Positions 26,298 to 36,092 of a DNA stretch of 45,742 bases are shown piece by piece (position 1 is the first letter of the stretch; the number at the start of each line of letters is the position of its first letter). This DNA comes from a virus. Under the pieces are notes generated by a model. The model made no database searches, was not told the DNA's origin, and was given only the letters and a program-made list of their open reading frames with translations. Made by a program: the position numbers and the translations under genes. The stretch covers positions 1-45,742 of the IMG/VR virus record IMGVR_UViG_3300042503_001584, one strand, 5' to 3'.

Positions 26298-28748
26298 TTA
26301 TGTATCGAAGATGGCTGGTCCTTCTCTGAATGCTAGAGCAGCACTGATGTCCAATAGAACACCTTCAATGCTCTTTGTACATAGCCCAGTTGTATTGGTG
26401 AACATAGCTCCAGTAACACTTTCCAGATTTGTAGATAACTTAGACTTTGTGGTAGCACCAACAGTAGTATCGTTATCAATTCCCAATCTAGTTGTAGTAT
26501 TGGTTCCCATAATACTAGTGTTATATAATCCACCCTTCCAAACATTTTCTGCAGAAGCTTGGAATTTATTTGATAATCCAGTTCCAATATCTGTATTGGT
26601 TCCTGCACGAAGATTAATTCTATTTCCACCAATTAAGCAGAATTTATTCAGTCCAATATATTTGTTTTCATACATTGAAAATAAATTCCATGAGCCAGTA
26701 CATAAATGATTTTGTTCTGTGCAATATGTACTGAATGTTGGTGAGTGCATATCCAACTGTCCACCTGCACTTAATCCTATTTTGGATGCAGCTATGGCTA
26801 ATCCATTTGCAGCACTTAATTTTGCATCATTGCTGTAAATGGTTTCATGTTCTCCATTGTAAGTTACTTTACTTTCTCTGTTGGCAAATACATTATATTG
26901 TCCATCAACTTCTAGATGATAATTTCCACCAACCTTTAAGTGATAATTTCCTTTGACTTTGATGTGTGCATCTCCCATGATATTAACTTCTTGCTTACCA
27001 AAAGTAACTTCAACTTTATTATTACTATTAGTAACACGAATATTTCCATCGTCATCAACTTGGAATCCAGTTCTACTTCCACCTGCTTCAATAACAAGTC
27101 TATTATTATATGGAGTGTCATCCATCATTATGAGATGTCCAGCTTCACTTGCTTGAACAAATTGCTTTGAGTATTCTGGATTCCATTTCCCTGCAATATT
27201 ATTTGTTACTCTAAAGTTAAATGGATTACAATTATTTCCAGTTAATGCACATTCATTCCAATCAATTTGCAATGGTGATTCAGTAGTTCTATTGCATCCA
27301 ACTCCAAGTAAATTTAAAATGAATGACACAATGTTTCCAATGTTGGATAACATATTTGCATTCACAAATCCTTTACTGTCAAATAGGTCTCCCATCTGAC
27401 CTATGGTTCCAACTGTTTTAATCAAATCTATAATTCCTTTGATTGCATTTGCAATCTCAGTTCCAACTGCAACAATCTCAAAAATAGAACCAAAGATATT
27501 ATTGATGCACTCTTCTGCAAATGCTATGTATTTGTTAGCAAGATCAATCAAATCTCTTGCCATTTTTTCGACAAACTCTTCAATAAATCCTTCAATACCT
27601 TTCATCAAAGCATCAACCAATGCCTCATCAATAGTACAAGAAATTGTTTTTAATACTTGAACTACAACCTCAGTTAAAGTTTTTACAAAGTATGGAATAG
27701 GACTACTTGCAGATAGACCAATATTGTTTAAAATTCTAGTAACCTCTTCCATTAACCAAGACTTAACCTTATTTACAATATACCAGATTAAGTTTCTGAT
27801 TACTGCAATACATCTATCAACAGCACGTTTTAAATCTACAACTTTATTTGTAAATTTACCATAGATTTCAATTGGAGTATCGGTTTTTTTAATATATCTT
27901 ATAGATGTGCCTGCAGTATGTGCAGCTGGCTTTGTTCCATCAGCACCTCGTTTTATATTGACTAAAGATTTTTCATTCTTTCCATTGTAAGTAATAGTTT
28001 CACTTCCAATCTTGATTCTTCCTATTGGTGGAAATTGTGCTACATTACTTACGGTGATAAAGTTTTCTTCAATAGATAAATCTCTTGTGAGAGTTGGGTT
28101 TCCTGCGTTTGGATTATATACAACACCTGTTTTAAAAATATTTCCAAGACCTTCAATACATCTTTTTATATCTTCTACAATCGTATTTACTGGACCATCC
28201 TTTCCATCAGCAATTGAAGTTGCACCTAGATTGCCAGAAGGGTTTGATGGAGAAGCTGGTAAAGATGCTGCAGCCACAGAGTCGGATGCAAGACCACCAG
28301 CATCATTTGTTCTTTCTGAATCTTGAGGTTGTCCAGTTTTACTTTCTTGTGATGTAACTGAATTTACTATACCTGGATTGTTTGCTGCTGCGAGTGTTCC
28401 TGGTTCTGCAAATATTGGTCTGATTTGACTGTAGAATGACCCCATTACTACAGGCTGTTGACAATCAGGATAATCCAAGAAAAATCCCATCACAAAACTA
28501 CCAGCCTTCAATCCTGAGTTAGCAGCGTTACCAATTCCACTAACCGCAGCATTTGTAGTTGGTTGTAGCACAAGTGCCCATGGAAGATTCTCAGGTTTCT
28601 CAAAAGGATCATGAAACCCGAGAATCTTTACACGTACTCGTCCTAATTTTGCATCTCGATCATCTGGATTCTCAACAGTACCCAGCCACCAAGTGAAATC
28701 ATTATTGCCAAGAAATGCTGAGTTCTGTAATGTAGGATTGATTGACAT
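26298..28748 (-). CDS. gp5: Baseplate central spike/hub protein (gp5-like), no lysozyme domain
   Basis: This 816-residue protein forms the needle under the baseplate hub. The N-terminal OB-fold (about 1-108) has the typical WWLGTVENPDD, GRVRVKILGFHD and DYPDCQQPVVMGSF signatures. A short beta module follows at about 222-287 (FITVSNVAQFPPIGRIKIGSETITYNG). Residues about 290-480 are helical and occupy the place of the T4 gp5 lysozyme domain; no lysozyme motif is seen. Residues about 565-670 hold the repeating beta-helix needle (VNIMGDAHIKVKGNYHLKVGG). Murein hydrolysis may be delegated to the hydrolase domains of two tape-measure-like proteins in the same operon. The ATG lies 3 nt after the CP12-like gene's stop. 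Identity is firm. Confidence 0.88.
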   Translation of the reverse strand: MSINPTLQNSAFLGNNDFTWWLGTVENPDDRDAKLGRVRVKILGFHDPFEKPENLPWALVLQPTTNAAVSGIGNAANSGLKAGSFVMGFFLDYPDCQQPVVMGSFYSQIRPIFAEPGTLAAANNPGIVNSVTSQESKTGQPQDSERTNDAGGLASDSVAAASLPASPSNPSGNLGATSIADGKDGPVNTIVEDIKRCIEGLGNIFKTGVVYNPNAGNPTLTRDLSIEENFITVSNVAQFPPIGRIKIGSETITYNGKNEKSLVNIKRGADGTKPAAHTAGTSIRYIKKTDTPIEIYGKFTNKVVDLKRAVDRCIAVIRNLIWYIVNKVKSWLMEEVTRILNNIGLSASSPIPYFVKTLTEVVVQVLKTISCTIDEALVDALMKGIEGFIEEFVEKMARDLIDLANKYIAFAEECINNIFGSIFEIVAVGTEIANAIKGIIDLIKTVGTIGQMGDLFDSKGFVNANMLSNIGNIVSFILNLLGVGCNRTTESPLQIDWNECALTGNNCNPFNFRVTNNIAGKWNPEYSKQFVQASEAGHLIMMDDTPYNNRLVIEAGGSRTGFQVDDDGNIRVTNSNNKVEVTFGKQEVNIMGDAHIKVKGNYHLKVGGNYHLEVDGQYNVFANRESKVTYNGEHETIYSNDAKLSAANGLAIAASKIGLSAGGQLDMHSPTFSTYCTEQNHLCTGSWNLFSMYENKYIGLNKFCLIGGNRINLRAGTNTDIGTGLSNKFQASAENVWKGGLYNTSIMGTNTTTRLGIDNDTTVGATTKSKLSTNLESVTGAMFTNTTGLCTKSIEGVLLDISAALAFREGPAIFDT

Positions 28749-28751
28749 TTA

Positions 28752-28967
28752 TCACACTTCGTATATACGACATTCGGGTGCATTAGGATTTTCATCACAA
28801 TATAATTCCAACGGAGTTGGATCACTTGTTTTATCTGGATGATTTTCTTTATATTTTATTAGTGACTGCAACTCACTTTCCAGATATCTACGTCTTTGTG
28901 AATTGATGTTGCTATCCATCAATTCATCTTGGTTTTTATTAATGTGTTGGTCTATGTTCTGATCCAT
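28752..28967 (-). CDS. CP12-like C-terminal motif protein (71 aa)
   Basis: This is a 71-residue protein, helical and charged at its start. Residues 50-71 (PTPLELYCDENPNAPECRIY) closely match the C-terminal redox motif of CP12: LE.YC..NP.A.ECR.Y, with Cys57 and Cys66 eight residues apart. CP12 inhibits GAPDH and phosphoribulokinase in the Calvin cycle, and cyanophages are known to carry CP12 genes. The N-terminal CP12 cysteine pair and AWD.VEEL motif are absent. The ATG overlaps the stop of the gp27-like gene by one base (TAATG) and gp5 follows 3 nt later, so it is expressed with the baseplate hub. It could be a true metabolic inhibitor, or a baseplate protein sharing a disulfide loop. The motif is clear; the role is open. 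Confidence 0.6.
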   Translation of the reverse strand: MDQNIDQHINKNQDELMDSNINSQRRRYLESELQSLIKYKENHPDKTSDPTPLELYCDENPNAPECRIYEV

Positions 28968-30274
28968 TAAAATGTTACTTTGCTAGGGACATTTTGGGTT
29001 TTAATTTCATTCCCACCGAATGAATCTCTTGTTAATGTAGCAATAGTTCTAAGTTCAGTTCTATTTAGGATAGTATGCTTAACAGAGTGTACCATATATC
29101 TCCCACTAATTCTAGTATCTTCTTGAATTCTACCATCCTTACCTTTTCTAGGAGATGGGATTGAAACATTGATTACATATCCTGGCTGCAATTTTAAGTC
29201 TCCAGGTACTGCAATTTCTAATTTATTATATTCTAAAAAGTAATATCTATAAATTGACTTCTCATAATTTTTATTGACTTCATCTACATGATTCAATTTT
29301 TCTATTTCCTCATTAGATAAATCTTTCCAACCAAATGTAGATGTTGTAGTTGGCCTGTATATTAATCTGGATGGTTTTTCAAGTAATTTTGTATTTTGGA
29401 ATGGAGTCATCTTATTTAAATGACTCATATCTTTCCAGTATGTGGATGCATTTGTATTCCAATTTTGAAAATTTCTATTATTAATATCTACGTATAAAGC
29501 ATTGTGTGAAAATGCACCATTACGAAGATCCTCCAGAATGTCAAATGCTTTTGGTGAAGCATAATTTAATATTCTATAGTTATTCAATTCTGTTTTGGAT
29601 ACATCCGTGTTGCCCTGAATAAATGTATATTTTGTTTGGTTATTTGGATATGCAGGAGCATCAAATAATACATCTAATGATTTAAAGTTATACCCTTCCA
29701 CAGTCTCATAGAATAAATATCCTACCGATGATTTATTTTTGATAGGAACACTTCTCCTTGACATCCATATGGCAGTATCAAATATTCTCCAATTGGGAAC
29801 ATACATATCGAAGGGATATAATGTACTATCTACGTTTTTAAATTCTTTGTCTGAAATTAATTTAAGTTTTTCCTTTAAAAATATCTCTGCCTTTTTTCCA
29901 TCAACTCTTTCACGAATTCTAGTATATTCATTGTCTAAAGCTTCTTTGCTGACTGCATGAATTACATAGATCTGATCCTTTTCCTGCATCACTCGACCAT
30001 CAATCTTGTGAATGTAATAATTGAAAGTATATTTTGCAGATAAAGTTGAGATTGAAAATTCAATTCGTTCTTGTCCAATCAGTGGTATAGTTTCTATTAA
30101 ATTTTCTCCGATGTCTTTAATTACTATTTGACAATATAGACTTGATGATATAACACTTTGATATAATGTAATCTCTTGCACTAACTCTTTTATGTCAAGT
30201 TTTTTATCATTGACATTTAATGGATATAGGAATACAGATTTTAGAGAAAAATCTCCAGTAAATTGTTGATTCAT
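28967..30274 (-). CDS. gp27: Baseplate hub protein, gp27-like
   Basis: This 435-residue protein begins MNQQFTGDFSLKSVFLYPLN and is followed by KELVQEITLYQSVISSSLYCQIVIKD, the barrel-entry pattern of hub proteins in contractile tails. The C-terminal part carries the strands LEIAVPGDLKLQPGYVINVSIPSP and DTRISGRYMVHSVKHTI, typical of the gp27/gp44-type fold, in which a trimer sits on the gp5 spike. T4 gp27 is 391 residues. Only the 71-aa gene separates this gene from gp5, and it overlaps the preceding tape-measure-like gene by one base. Sequence identity to T4 gp27 cannot be judged by eye, so the call rests on fold pattern and position. Confidence 0.65.
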   Translation of the reverse strand: MNQQFTGDFSLKSVFLYPLNVNDKKLDIKELVQEITLYQSVISSSLYCQIVIKDIGENLIETIPLIGQERIEFSISTLSAKYTFNYYIHKIDGRVMQEKDQIYVIHAVSKEALDNEYTRIRERVDGKKAEIFLKEKLKLISDKEFKNVDSTLYPFDMYVPNWRIFDTAIWMSRRSVPIKNKSSVGYLFYETVEGYNFKSLDVLFDAPAYPNNQTKYTFIQGNTDVSKTELNNYRILNYASPKAFDILEDLRNGAFSHNALYVDINNRNFQNWNTNASTYWKDMSHLNKMTPFQNTKLLEKPSRLIYRPTTTSTFGWKDLSNEEIEKLNHVDEVNKNYEKSIYRYYFLEYNKLEIAVPGDLKLQPGYVINVSIPSPRKGKDGRIQEDTRISGRYMVHSVKHTILNRTELRTIATLTRDSFGGNEIKTQNVPSKVTF

Positions 30275-33105
30275 TAGAGTCTTGTTTTGAGATTAAATGC
30301 TAGTGAGCTATCTATTGAAGAATAAGATCCTGCAGAATAGTCTGGAAATTCTACTGGAGTTATCAGGTTGGTGTTTGTTATTGTATTGGTTCCACTCATC
30401 ATAATATATGTATCTGAATATGCAGTAACATCTTTAGCTGCTTGGAGATATTCCATACTATCTTTTTCCATTTGTGCTCCATTAAACTTAATTGGAGCAT
30501 TTAACATTTGATATAATTTTCCAAGACTTTCTGATACTTTAATAGGATCAAATACTGGTTGTTGATCTGGAGTAGATTCTGATATTGGTGTTTCTTTAGA
30601 TGGAGAAACATCTGATGGCTGAATTCCTTTTCCACCAAATTCAAAATGTCCTCCATGATCTCTAGGGCCACCATATGGAGCCCAATTCCAACCATACTTA
30701 GATCCATTTTTCTTTATCCATTCTTTGGAGGAACCATGAATATCCATTCCAATTCCATACAGATGTGTTGATCTAGTAGCCCCACCTGCACTGGTATTTT
30801 TTGCGATACTTCTCTTGCTGCTTGCAACATCAATTGCTTTAACAACACCACCAGAATCTTTCATCATCTTTGCAAATGCTGAGGCTGCTGGCTGAGAAAA
30901 TACTACTGGCCTACCTTTTTCATCTGATGCACCTTGTATAGTATATCCTGGACCAGTATCTGGAACTCCTTGAGTTGCAACCACTCCACCAGTTTGCATT
31001 TTTGCGACACCGGCAGTGTTAAAAGTATGTCTTTTGTAGTTTACTTCGTTCACTTGTTGCGAGGTATCTATTCCTGCGGCAGCATAATTTCTAAATCCAG
31101 TTGCATTTAATAATATTTTTACAGTATTTGCATCAATTCCTTCAGATTCTAGTGCAGTTTTCAATTTAGCTTTATCCATCCCCATCTCTAGGGCTTTTTC
31201 TGCAAGATCTAAAGATCCTTTGCCCCATTGTTTATTGATAGTTCCACTACTAACTGGAGTATACTGAACACTTTGCTTGGAATATATTATACCCCGAATA
31301 GTTTTATCGGTTGCATGATATAAAGTAGTAGATGCACCACCATCTAAAACTCTCTTTCTATTCAGTACAGAATTTACAACTAGTGCCATACCAACAACAC
31401 CTTCACCAGCAGCTTCTGCAAGTGCAAGTTGTTTTAGTAAAGTTCTATCATCAGCAGAAGATAAATCTACTTCGCCAGTAAGGTCCCCAATATCTCCAGT
31501 AGGATCAGGATCTCCTGGTCTTCTTTTATTTTTAGATTTTTTAGTAAAATCTAGATTGATAATATTGTTTAAAATGTCTGCAAGAATTTCACGAATACTA
31601 TTGCCAGAATTATATCTTGCTTTCTTGGATTCTTCTGATGATTCTTTCTTTGCAATGATATTCAGAGTCTTACTTGTGCCAAGTATCTTTTCAAGTTCTG
31701 AATTAGAGGATTGTTTCTTTTGATCAATATTAAACCCACCTATTGTTCCGCCAATATCAGATGTAAATACATAATTACTTGACCCAAATTCTCTTCGATA
31801 AGGTGATAATAAACTAGATGCATATGGACGAATTGTTAATCCAATAGGTCCTAGAGAAGATATGACAGCATCAATTCCCCCAATCATTGAAGATGCAACT
31901 ATTCCCATAGGAGCATTTAATATAGTTCCATCGTAAATTCTAGGCAGAGGAATAACTGCTTCTGGTCCTGCTTCACCAATAAGTGCTCTAGTTGGTTTTG
32001 TTACAATACCCCCAGTCGCTAATTTTGGCTCTTCTTTTTTTGAGAATGCATTTTTCAATAAATCATATAATGTTGATGCCGCCCAATCTCCAACTATTCC
32101 TCCTAATGCACCACCAATTATTGTGCCTGGACCAGGAAATACAGACCCAACAATTCCACCCAATCCCATTCCTAAAGTAGAACCAACAACTTTAACTAAT
32201 GCCTTGTCTAATGGATCTCCCAATAAAAGATTAATCCCCAAATTCAATAATGGACCAACTATCGGAATGCCCGCAACTGTTTTTTTGGCTATTGCTTTTA
32301 GAGGAGCACCAACCAGTTTTGTTATGCCGCCGATAGCAGGAGCCGCAGCCTTAGCTAAAAATTTAAGACCATCTTTACCAAATACTTTTAAAATTGCTCT
32401 CGCAAGACTTTTAGATAATCCCCTTCTAAAAATATCGGTAGTTTTAGTTAATTTTTGTGCTAAATCTGCAGCACCTTTTGTTATTCCAGATTCTTTAAAC
32501 GAATTAATTATTTGTCCAAATTTATCACCATTTTTGATAATAAATTTTAAATCTTTAATTATTTTTAACGGGTTTAATAAATAACGTATTCCAAAAAATC
32601 CTACAATTGCAGAAAACAATCCAAAAATTCTTTCTAATGCAGAACCTCCGAATAATAAACTATGCATTCCATTCAATAAATTATTGACACTTCCAGTAGT
32701 AAACCAATCTAAAAATTTAAAAATTCCAGATAATCCTTTTACTATATCTTGAATTTTAGATAGATTTTTTGGATCTCCAAACCACATCAAAGCTTTTAAT
32801 TTTATGAATGTAAATAATAAATTCACAATTCCAAAAGAAACTAAGTCAGTACCTTTCTGTGCTAATTTTGATGATTTTTTATTGGATGAAATTCCTCGTC
32901 TAGTTTCTTGCTTATTTTCTTTGGATAGTATTTTTTTTCTATTTTCAAATTTATCTTTAATTGTTTGAAATTTTTTTTCTAATTTTAATCTATCTTTTTT
33001 ATATTTCAATAGTGTTATTGAAGCACTACGAATTTTTGTAAGCTCATATAGCCTTTTAGATGCAGAAATAAAACTAGTTGTTTTAATTGGAGATATTACT
33101 TGCAT
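30274..33105 (-). CDS. Tape-measure-like protein with SleB and M15 peptidase domains
   Basis: This is a 943-residue tail protein. Residues 1-90 are charged and helical. Residues 90-200 contain hydrophobic helices (FTFIKLKALMWFGDPKNLSKIQD). Residues 250-345 are Gly/Ala-rich. Residues 365-388 carry GGIVTKPT..LIGEAGPEAVIPLP, a hallmark of tape-measure proteins. Residues about 551-700 form a SleB-type cell-wall hydrolase domain (QLALAEAAGEG with Glu564; VVNSVLNRK). Residues about 730-825 form an M15 (VanY-like) peptidase domain: THLYGIGMDIH gives His781 and Asp788, and HGGHFEF gives His820. It is a paralogue of the next upstream gene, with which it shares the N-terminal region, the GEAGPEA motif and the ESLGKLYQMLNAP box. 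It probably digests peptidoglycan during DNA delivery. Confidence 0.8.
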   Translation of the reverse strand: MQVISPIKTTSFISASKRLYELTKIRSASITLLKYKKDRLKLEKKFQTIKDKFENRKKILSKENKQETRRGISSNKKSSKLAQKGTDLVSFGIVNLLFTFIKLKALMWFGDPKNLSKIQDIVKGLSGIFKFLDWFTTGSVNNLLNGMHSLLFGGSALERIFGLFSAIVGFFGIRYLLNPLKIIKDLKFIIKNGDKFGQIINSFKESGITKGAADLAQKLTKTTDIFRRGLSKSLARAILKVFGKDGLKFLAKAAAPAIGGITKLVGAPLKAIAKKTVAGIPIVGPLLNLGINLLLGDPLDKALVKVVGSTLGMGLGGIVGSVFPGPGTIIGGALGGIVGDWAASTLYDLLKNAFSKKEEPKLATGGIVTKPTRALIGEAGPEAVIPLPRIYDGTILNAPMGIVASSMIGGIDAVISSLGPIGLTIRPYASSLLSPYRREFGSSNYVFTSDIGGTIGGFNIDQKKQSSNSELEKILGTSKTLNIIAKKESSEESKKARYNSGNSIREILADILNNIINLDFTKKSKNKRRPGDPDPTGDIGDLTGEVDLSSADDRTLLKQLALAEAAGEGVVGMALVVNSVLNRKRVLDGGASTTLYHATDKTIRGIIYSKQSVQYTPVSSGTINKQWGKGSLDLAEKALEMGMDKAKLKTALESEGIDANTVKILLNATGFRNYAAAGIDTSQQVNEVNYKRHTFNTAGVAKMQTGGVVATQGVPDTGPGYTIQGASDEKGRPVVFSQPAASAFAKMMKDSGGVVKAIDVASSKRSIAKNTSAGGATRSTHLYGIGMDIHGSSKEWIKKNGSKYGWNWAPYGGPRDHGGHFEFGGKGIQPSDVSPSKETPISESTPDQQPVFDPIKVSESLGKLYQMLNAPIKFNGAQMEKDSMEYLQAAKDVTAYSDTYIMMSGTNTITNTNLITPVEFPDYSAGSYSSIDSSLAFNLKTRL

Positions 33106-33106
33106 G

Positions 33107-35899
33107 TTATGGTGCTATCGGATAGTTAATTAATGGATTTGGTGGAGTTGTATTTCCAAGTGCCGCAGTCATTGGCTGTGAAGTTGTTTGAGTAATAGTT
33201 TTATTTGGTTGTCCCAATGTAATAACATTGCCACCAGTTTTAGATTGGTTTCTAGATTGACTTTGAAGTTGTAAATTTTCTTTTTGAACTCTCTGTAAAT
33301 TTCCAGATGATTGTGAAACAGTCTGGGTTATTTTTGGTGGTGTTGCTGGCTTTGGTGTTGAGGTTAATTCTTGATTGGCTGAAGGAGCATTTAACATCTT
33401 GAATAATTTTCCAAGACTTTCTGCAGCAGATGCTGCCATTTCTGCAGTAATTTCTGGTGAAGTATTTTCTGATGGTGAATGTGCGTCGGTGGCAGTGGAT
33501 GTAGTTTGTCCACTAACAGAAGGAATAGCTTTTCCTGATGACCATGTAATTGGATCTATTTTTCCTCCCATGGTCCCATTCCAAGAACTACCAATTTCCC
33601 AATGTAAATGAGGACCACTACTTCTGCCCCCACCATGTTGATGTCCGCTCAGTGCAACTTGTTCACCTGCAGAAACTCGTTCACCTTGCTTCTTGACATA
33701 CTGGCTCACATGCCCAAACAACGAATATGCCCCAGAAGTACTTTTAATAACCATAAAATTTCCCCATCCACCAGGATTCTTACCATTTTCTTTTACGGTT
33801 CCATCAAAAGGAGCTAGCAATGGAGTACCGACAGGCATAGGGATATCAGTTCCACCATGTTTACCAGACATCCTTCTACCAAGATGAATATTTTTAGAGT
33901 CTTCTGGTACTGGAACCCAACCTTCACCTAGTTTTAAAAACTTTTTAGCTGAATTTGTAGGTCCACCAGTTCCAAATCTAGGATATAATCCATAATTAAT
34001 TTGATCAAGAACCTTTGGTCCCCCCATTCCATTAACTGCATTCTTATTCAATACGTATTCGTTTGGTTCCAATAGTGCAGGAATTTTATCTCCAATTCCT
34101 TGGCCAGGAACCGCACCAGAGGTAGAGGATCTGTCAAATATTGGGGACATGGCAGGGGCAGCAGATGGAGCCGCTGGAGAGCCTGCTGGGGCTGCTGGAG
34201 CTGGGGTAGCTGGTGGTCCATGTGGAGTGGTAGCTGGGGCAGTTTTCTGTTGCTTGCTAATTAAAGCACCCAATATATTTCCAAGCAATCCTTTAACAGT
34301 TGTATCTCTACTAGCATTAAAATCTTCACCTTTCTGTTGATTTATATTGATCTCTTGTTTTCCAAATAATTCTGCAACATCTCCCATTCCAGATGTTACC
34401 ATCTCACCAACACCACCAACAAAGCCAGTCATTCCAGAAACCAATCCAGGTGGCAATCCAAACCCAGATGCAATATTAGAAATTAAAGGTTTTATAAATT
34501 GACCAATTCCAGGAATCTTTCCTACAGTAGATGAAATTAATGCTAATATTCCAGCTCCAATAATTTTAAATGGTAACGTCAATAATGTCATGAATTTAGG
34601 AATTACCTTATTGGTAGCTGCCTTGAATCCATCAATTCCAAATGATCCCAATTTGTCCAATGGAAGGATTGCCTCTGGGCCAGCTTCACCGACGATAGCC
34701 TCAGTTGGCTTTGTTACAATTCCGCCATTGGCAAGCATTGGAATGCCTTGGTCTTTTGCGATATCTCTACCAATTAAAGCTGCATCAATTCCAAGAGATG
34801 CAACAGTCCCCCAACCTGGAAGTAATCCTGCAACCCCAGATAAAACTTCACCGCCTGCACCTAACCAATCTCCTTTAGATATTCTATCTGCAGCAAAAAA
34901 CGCACTTGAAACTGCACCAATAACAGGAAGTGCTTTTAAAATTGATTTTCCTGTAACTTTAGCTCCTCCTTTTGCAGCCGCTCCCATTCCTTTGGCAGCA
35001 TCTACTCCCTTGGCAGCAGCAGTAACTCCTTTGGTAGCAGCATTAGCTCCATCATCAGCAATACCAGCTCCTTTTGCCGCATCAGATGCACCACCAGAGA
35101 TTTGTTTCCCAGCTTGACCAAGTGCTTCATCTGCAGCAGCGGAAACTGCTGTTGGAATTAGATTTGTGAAAAAATTAATAACTCCATTGATTGCATTGGG
35201 AATTACTTGTGTAAAAAGATTCCCAATCATTTTTATATCAGAAATAATTTTAGTAGGATTTAATAACCATTTTAAAGTAAAAAATCCTGTTACCGCTTCT
35301 AAAAATCCAAATACTTTAGATACTCCATCACCATTAATTAATTTTGAAAATCCACTAAGAAGTCTGTCAACTCCAAATCCAATAATGGCGTTTAAAAATT
35401 TAAATATATTTCCGAACAAATTAACAAAGTCTTGGATTTTTTTAGTATTTTCAGGATTGCCAACCCATTGCAAAATTTTATATGCAATAAATGTTTTTAT
35501 TAATCCTTTAAAAAAATTACCAATACCATCTAATAATTTGGCACCTTGTTTAATTACAGGTTTTTGTATACCGTCATTAGATTTTACTTTATTTTGTGGT
35601 TTTTCTTGAAGATTTTCCTCTTCTTTTGCTTGGCGTTTTTCTTCTGATAAAACAAAATCTTTAATTGAATCAGTTAAAAGTTCATAATGTCTTTTTTCAA
35701 GAGAGACTAAAGTTTCTAAAGATCTTCTAATATAACTTAATTCTTTTATTTCTTTTGTTTCTATAGCTTTTTTAGAAATTTCACTCTTTAGTGGTGGTGA
35801 TTTTGTAGCAGAAAATACCGCACCAAACTTAGTTGGATCAACCAATGAAGATAGTTTTGATGTGGGATTTTTCTTTAAACTAAAAAGTGAAACTGCCAT
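33107..35899 (-). CDS. Tape-measure-like protein with M23 peptidase domain
   Basis: This is a 930-residue tail protein. Residues 40-100 are a charged coiled-coil-like region. Residues 120-250 are hydrophobic (FIAYKILQWVGNPENTKKIQD). Residues 250-320 are Ala/Gly-rich low complexity. Residues 391-414 carry GGIVTKPT..IVGEAGPEAILPL. Residues 553-585 form a Pro/Ala linker. Residues about 660-785 form an M23 (LytM-type) endopeptidase: His681 and Asp685 in KHGGTDI, His730 in LFGH, and His764/His766 in GPHLHWEIG, a complete zinc site. The box ESLGKLFKMLNAP (about 827-839) recurs in the downstream paralogue. It starts 5 nt after the gp51-like frame, exactly where a tape measure sits relative to tail-assembly chaperones. 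It is likely the main tape measure or a co-tape measure. Confidence 0.82.
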   Translation of the reverse strand: MAVSLFSLKKNPTSKLSSLVDPTKFGAVFSATKSPPLKSEISKKAIETKEIKELSYIRRSLETLVSLEKRHYELLTDSIKDFVLSEEKRQAKEEENLQEKPQNKVKSNDGIQKPVIKQGAKLLDGIGNFFKGLIKTFIAYKILQWVGNPENTKKIQDFVNLFGNIFKFLNAIIGFGVDRLLSGFSKLINGDGVSKVFGFLEAVTGFFTLKWLLNPTKIISDIKMIGNLFTQVIPNAINGVINFFTNLIPTAVSAAADEALGQAGKQISGGASDAAKGAGIADDGANAATKGVTAAAKGVDAAKGMGAAAKGGAKVTGKSILKALPVIGAVSSAFFAADRISKGDWLGAGGEVLSGVAGLLPGWGTVASLGIDAALIGRDIAKDQGIPMLANGGIVTKPTEAIVGEAGPEAILPLDKLGSFGIDGFKAATNKVIPKFMTLLTLPFKIIGAGILALISSTVGKIPGIGQFIKPLISNIASGFGLPPGLVSGMTGFVGGVGEMVTSGMGDVAELFGKQEININQQKGEDFNASRDTTVKGLLGNILGALISKQQKTAPATTPHGPPATPAPAAPAGSPAAPSAAPAMSPIFDRSSTSGAVPGQGIGDKIPALLEPNEYVLNKNAVNGMGGPKVLDQINYGLYPRFGTGGPTNSAKKFLKLGEGWVPVPEDSKNIHLGRRMSGKHGGTDIPMPVGTPLLAPFDGTVKENGKNPGGWGNFMVIKSTSGAYSLFGHVSQYVKKQGERVSAGEQVALSGHQHGGGRSSGPHLHWEIGSSWNGTMGGKIDPITWSSGKAIPSVSGQTTSTATDAHSPSENTSPEITAEMAASAAESLGKLFKMLNAPSANQELTSTPKPATPPKITQTVSQSSGNLQRVQKENLQLQSQSRNQSKTGGNVITLGQPNKTITQTTSQPMTAALGNTTPPNPLINYPIAP

Positions 35900-35903
35900 T
35901 TAC

Positions 35904-36092
35904 TTACAACGATGTTGTTGTTTTATTTTTAAGATTCTCTTCTTCAATGTAATCTACCAACATTTGTACATATATCTCTCTTTCCCAGGGAAGCATATTT
36001 TCAATTTCCGAAAGAGCCCATTTATGATGTTGAAGTAATATAAAATTAATTCTGAAGAAATTTTCTAGCGACTCATGTGCTAGGGCTATGCG
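35904..36092 (-). CDS. gp51: gp51-like C-terminal extension, reached by -1 frameshift from gp26
   Basis: This 62-codon frame runs from CGC at 36090-36092 to TAA at 35904-35906 and encodes RIALAHESLENFFRINFILL through WALSEIENMLPWEREIYVQML. It has no ATG, GTG or TTG before the internal ATG of ENMLPW, about 33 codons in. It is entered precisely by a -1 slip on T_TTT_TTC at the end of gp26, which would give a 297-residue gp26-51 fusion. In T4, gene 51 (baseplate hub assembly catalyst) follows and overlaps gene 26. The helical, acidic, aromatic character fits a tail-assembly chaperone. Translation as an independent small protein from the internal ATG is possible but would lose half the frame. Confidence 0.75.
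   Translation of the reverse strand, partial: RIALAHESLENFFRINFILLQHHKWALSEIENMLPWEREIYVQMLVDYIEEENLKNKTTTSL

Noticed and set aside
26298-28748. Lysozyme domain in gp5
   Set aside because: The region between the OB-fold and the needle is helical, without lysozyme motifs; hydrolase domains are instead in the tape-measure-like proteins.
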